A program made the position numbers and the translations under genes. This document shows positions 22,666 to 24,206 of a DNA stretch of 24,206 nt, in pieces. Location: the NCBI GenBank assembly GCA_910587625.1, contig CAJUMW010000002.1:156259-180464 (forward strand), given 5' to 3'. This stretch comes from an uncultured Christensenellaceae bacterium. Its GTDB lineage: Bacteria; Bacillota; Clostridia; Christensenellales; Borkfalkiaceae. How positions within the stretch are numbered: the first letter of the stretch is position 1; each line of letters starts with the position of its first letter. The notes under the pieces are model-generated. The model ran no database searches and was not told the DNA's origin. It saw only the letters and a program-made list of their open reading frames with translations.

Positions 22666-24206
22666 ATGCGAAAGATGTGTAAATTAAAAAGTTCTGCATT
22701 ATTAATTTTAATTTTAGCACTTTATTTTTTTGCTTATTTATGCGGTAACGTAATTATAGTTCGTGCGGATAATAAAATCGATATGCAAAATGCGTTTGAA
22801 GAGCGTAATGTTATGGACGATTTGAAAGGTAGTATGATAGACGGGAAAGCGTTTAATCTTAAAGATTATGGATTGAATAGTCGCGGTGCCTTGCGTGTAT
22901 TTTCGTTCGTAGAGTTCGGCTATTCTTATGATTTTACCCGGCAAAATGATTATGGCCTATATGTCTATGTATATAATCCGCAAGCTGAAAAATTTGTTTA
23001 TAATAGTGTGCAGAATAAAATAGAATTTGGTGTAGGCAGTTCCGCCGATAGTATAAGCACGTACAATAAGTATTCTTTAATGTTTTTAAATATGTGTATG
23101 GATACCGATTATGTGGGCGTGTTTTTAAAGTTTAAAGTTATAATGAGTAACGTTCAAAAACAAGCAATTTTGGACATTTTAAATTCATCTGAGCGCATTT
23201 ATCGGGTAAGCGGAATAGAGTTATTACACCAAAACAGTTTAAATGCGCAAGAATATTCGGCAACGGGAGTGAAAGCAGACGGTTCAGAGGGGTCGATTTT
23301 ATACAAATATAGCGGTTATTCCAAGGGCTACGGTGTGGACGTCGGAGCTGAAACTTTGAATGTAACACAAGAAGAGGGAGACGTTTTGCGTTTACAGGTT
23401 TATCATACTTCTTGGCGTGAAAAAGGCGTTACCAACGGCAAAGATATGTTTACGCAGGATAGCATAAACAGCGTGTATTTTGCCGTTCCGAAAGAGATTT
23501 CCCAAAAATACGGGTATCTTTCCGAAGTACACGCTGAATGGCTAAACGCGGTCACGGCTTGGGGATTAGTGACAGGCAATCGCGATGTTTACGAGCACTT
23601 ATATAATTACGTTGGCAAGGATATTGGAAAAAAGAACGCCGACGTCGGTAAAATATTCTATGGCGCATATTCGAGTAAAATGGGTGAGGATATGGGGCAC
23701 GGAATTAATTCAGGTTGGGGCAGTCAAATTGTGTACAATCCTTTTTCAAACTTAGAAAACTACTATGAAACCATTACGCAATTAAATTGGCTCTTTTCTG
23801 CCGGCAACGGAATTGACGTTGCGGACAAGACTGTTATCGACTCTGATACTCTGTTTAAATGGTATTCAGAGGACTTCTTAAAAATTGTCGGCAATAATTT
23901 TGACAGTGAAACCGTTGAATTAAAAGACGGTATTAAAATTTATAAAGCGCTCTTTGATGATATCGATACCGAAATTAAAGATTATCATATTAAAGCGGAC
24001 GATAAACACAGTATAGTTTCTCAAAAATGGTCGCAAAGTTGGTGGGAAAAATACGTGTCAGGTGGTCATCATAAAGACGGGGATATTACTTTTACCGATG
24101 ATATAGAGGCTATTCACGAAGTAAAAGACAGTGACTTTTTGGCTGATGAAGAACTTACTTGTAATAGCCTTTACGTTTCTCTATTAGATTATAGCGAATT
24201 TAAAAG
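22666..24206 (+). CDS. 5' part of the 668-residue virion/tip-like membrane protein (continues at 3347)
   Basis: Open frame from ATG 22666 (TGAGGTG 7 bases upstream) to the window end, 513 codons plus two bases. An N-terminal hydrophobic segment (ALLILILALYFFAYLCGNVI, about 11-30) ends in a plausible signal peptidase site (IVRADN). A large aromatic, acidic extracellular region follows without cysteine-rich repeats. Adding 3347-3812 completes it with a C-terminal double helix and basic tail. Long exported body, N-terminal signal and C-terminal anchor resemble filamentous pIII adsorption proteins in topology; no sequence match is claimed. The join is supported by the 55-bp identity and perfect frame. 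Confidence 0.8.
   Translation, partial: MRKMCKLKSSALLILILALYFFAYLCGNVIIVRADNKIDMQNAFEERNVMDDLKGSMIDGKAFNLKDYGLNSRGALRVFSFVEFGYSYDFTRQNDYGLYVYVYNPQAEKFVYNSVQNKIEFGVGSSADSISTYNKYSLMFLNMCMDTDYVGVFLKFKVIMSNVQKQAILDILNSSERIYRVSGIELLHQNSLNAQEYSATGVKADGSEGSILYKYSGYSKGYGVDVGAETLNVTQEEGDVLRLQVYHTSWREKGVTNGKDMFTQDSINSVYFAVPKEISQKYGYLSEVHAEWLNAVTAWGLVTGNRDVYEHLYNYVGKDIGKKNADVGKIFYGAYSSKMGEDMGHGINSGWGSQIVYNPFSNLENYYETITQLNWLFSAGNGIDVADKTVIDSDTLFKWYSEDFLKIVGNNFDSETVELKDGIKIYKALFDDIDTEIKDYHIKADDKHSIVSQKWSQSWWEKYVSGGHHKDGDITFTDDIEAIHEVKDSDFLADEELTCNSLYVSLLDYSEFK
24152..24206. repeat. 55-bp copy of 3292-3346 at the window end
   Basis: Exact duplicate; see the entry at 3292. Its end coincides with the end of the sequence, which is typical of a contig stopped at a graph branch rather than of a biological terminal repeat. 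Confidence 0.9.

Larger units (their letters stand above)
13694..24206. mobile_element. Inovirus-like integrative element, left and central part
   Basis: Starts at the tRNA-derived core. It holds a leftward lysogeny arm (repressor, nuclease-like, small ORF, integrase) and a rightward replication and virion arm. It continues from 24206 to 3347 and ends near 7223, for a total of about 14.4 kb. Evidence for filamentous-phage relation: HUH rolling-circle Rep, small candidate ssDNA-binding protein next to it, several membrane-anchored proteins in tandem, and a Zot-like ATPase. Against: no clear major coat protein. Accessory cargo: the zinc-ribbon nuclease-like gene. Confidence 0.72.

Noticed and set aside
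24152..24206. 55-bp repeat as a biological terminal repeat or transposon end
   Set aside because: It lies inside a coding frame at both places, has no inverted repeats or transposase, and its length and position at the sequence end fit an assembly k-mer overlap.
13694..24206. CRISPR array or reverse-transcriptase cassette
   Set aside because: No regularly spaced repeats and no RT or Cas motifs were found on either strand.

Overview
The window looks like a contig from an AT-rich, Gram-positive-type gut bacterium, probably an uncultured member of Clostridia (Bacillota). The pointers are strong AGGAGG-type ribosome binding sites, many Rho-independent terminators, a membrane-anchored domain-swapped GH3 beta-glucosidase, a CmpB/DUF1113 membrane protein and TetR-controlled ABC-2 exporters. 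No 16S rRNA or other taxonomic marker is present, so this placement is inference.
Layout. (1) 1-3120: a GH3 glycosidase gene broken by one small frameshifting deletion near 2540, then a terminator. (2) 3121-7223: a stretch bounded by 14-bp direct repeats (TTTGGTGCACCAAG at 3174 and 7211). It holds the 3' end of a membrane protein gene, a basic protein, a 30-residue single-TM protein, a Zot-like ATPase, a small protein and a terminator. (3) 7224-13693: host-type DNA with a six-gene leftward operon (two ABC ATPases, ABC-2 permease, TerB-like, CmpB/DUF1113, small membrane protein) and a divergent TetR regulator. (4) 13694-24206: a temperate mobile element. A tRNA 3'-end attachment site and tyrosine integrase are at its left. 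A leftward arm (XRE repressor, zinc-ribbon nuclease-like protein, small ORF, integrase) and a long rightward arm (small ORFs, DNA-binding protein, candidate ssDNA-binding protein, HUH rolling-circle Rep, surface/virion-like membrane proteins) diverge from one operator-promoter region. The last gene runs off the window end.
Main result. The last 55 bases (24152-24206) are identical to 3292-3346, and the reading frame open at the window end continues without interruption into 3347-3812. Parts (4) and (2) are therefore one element displayed out of order: 13694-24206 then 3347-about 7223, about 14.4 kb. Both proposed ends carry the same TTTGGTGCACC core and a pair of TTGGGG-type repeats that look like integrase arm sites. 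The joined element has a Rep_1-type rolling-circle replicase with a pC194/pUB110-like nick motif beside a 16-bp hairpin just upstream of rep, small structural-type membrane proteins, a 668-residue tip/adsorption-like protein and a Zot/pI-like assembly ATPase. This is the organisation of an inovirus-like (filamentous, ssDNA) prophage of a Gram-positive host. The ATPase has its membrane segments before the ATPase domain, and no classical major coat protein is obvious, so an integrative rolling-circle element that is not a phage remains possible.
How it would work. The XRE protein would hold the divergent promoters off through paired 13-bp operators. On induction the rightward operon would make Rep, which would nick upstream of its own gene, a candidate ssDNA-binding protein, and membrane-inserted particle proteins extruded by the Zot-like motor. 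The integrase would move the element in and out of a tRNA 3' end. Three GC-rich secondary structures (16809-16890, 17737-17762, 18752-18792) are candidates for regulation, replication or packaging.
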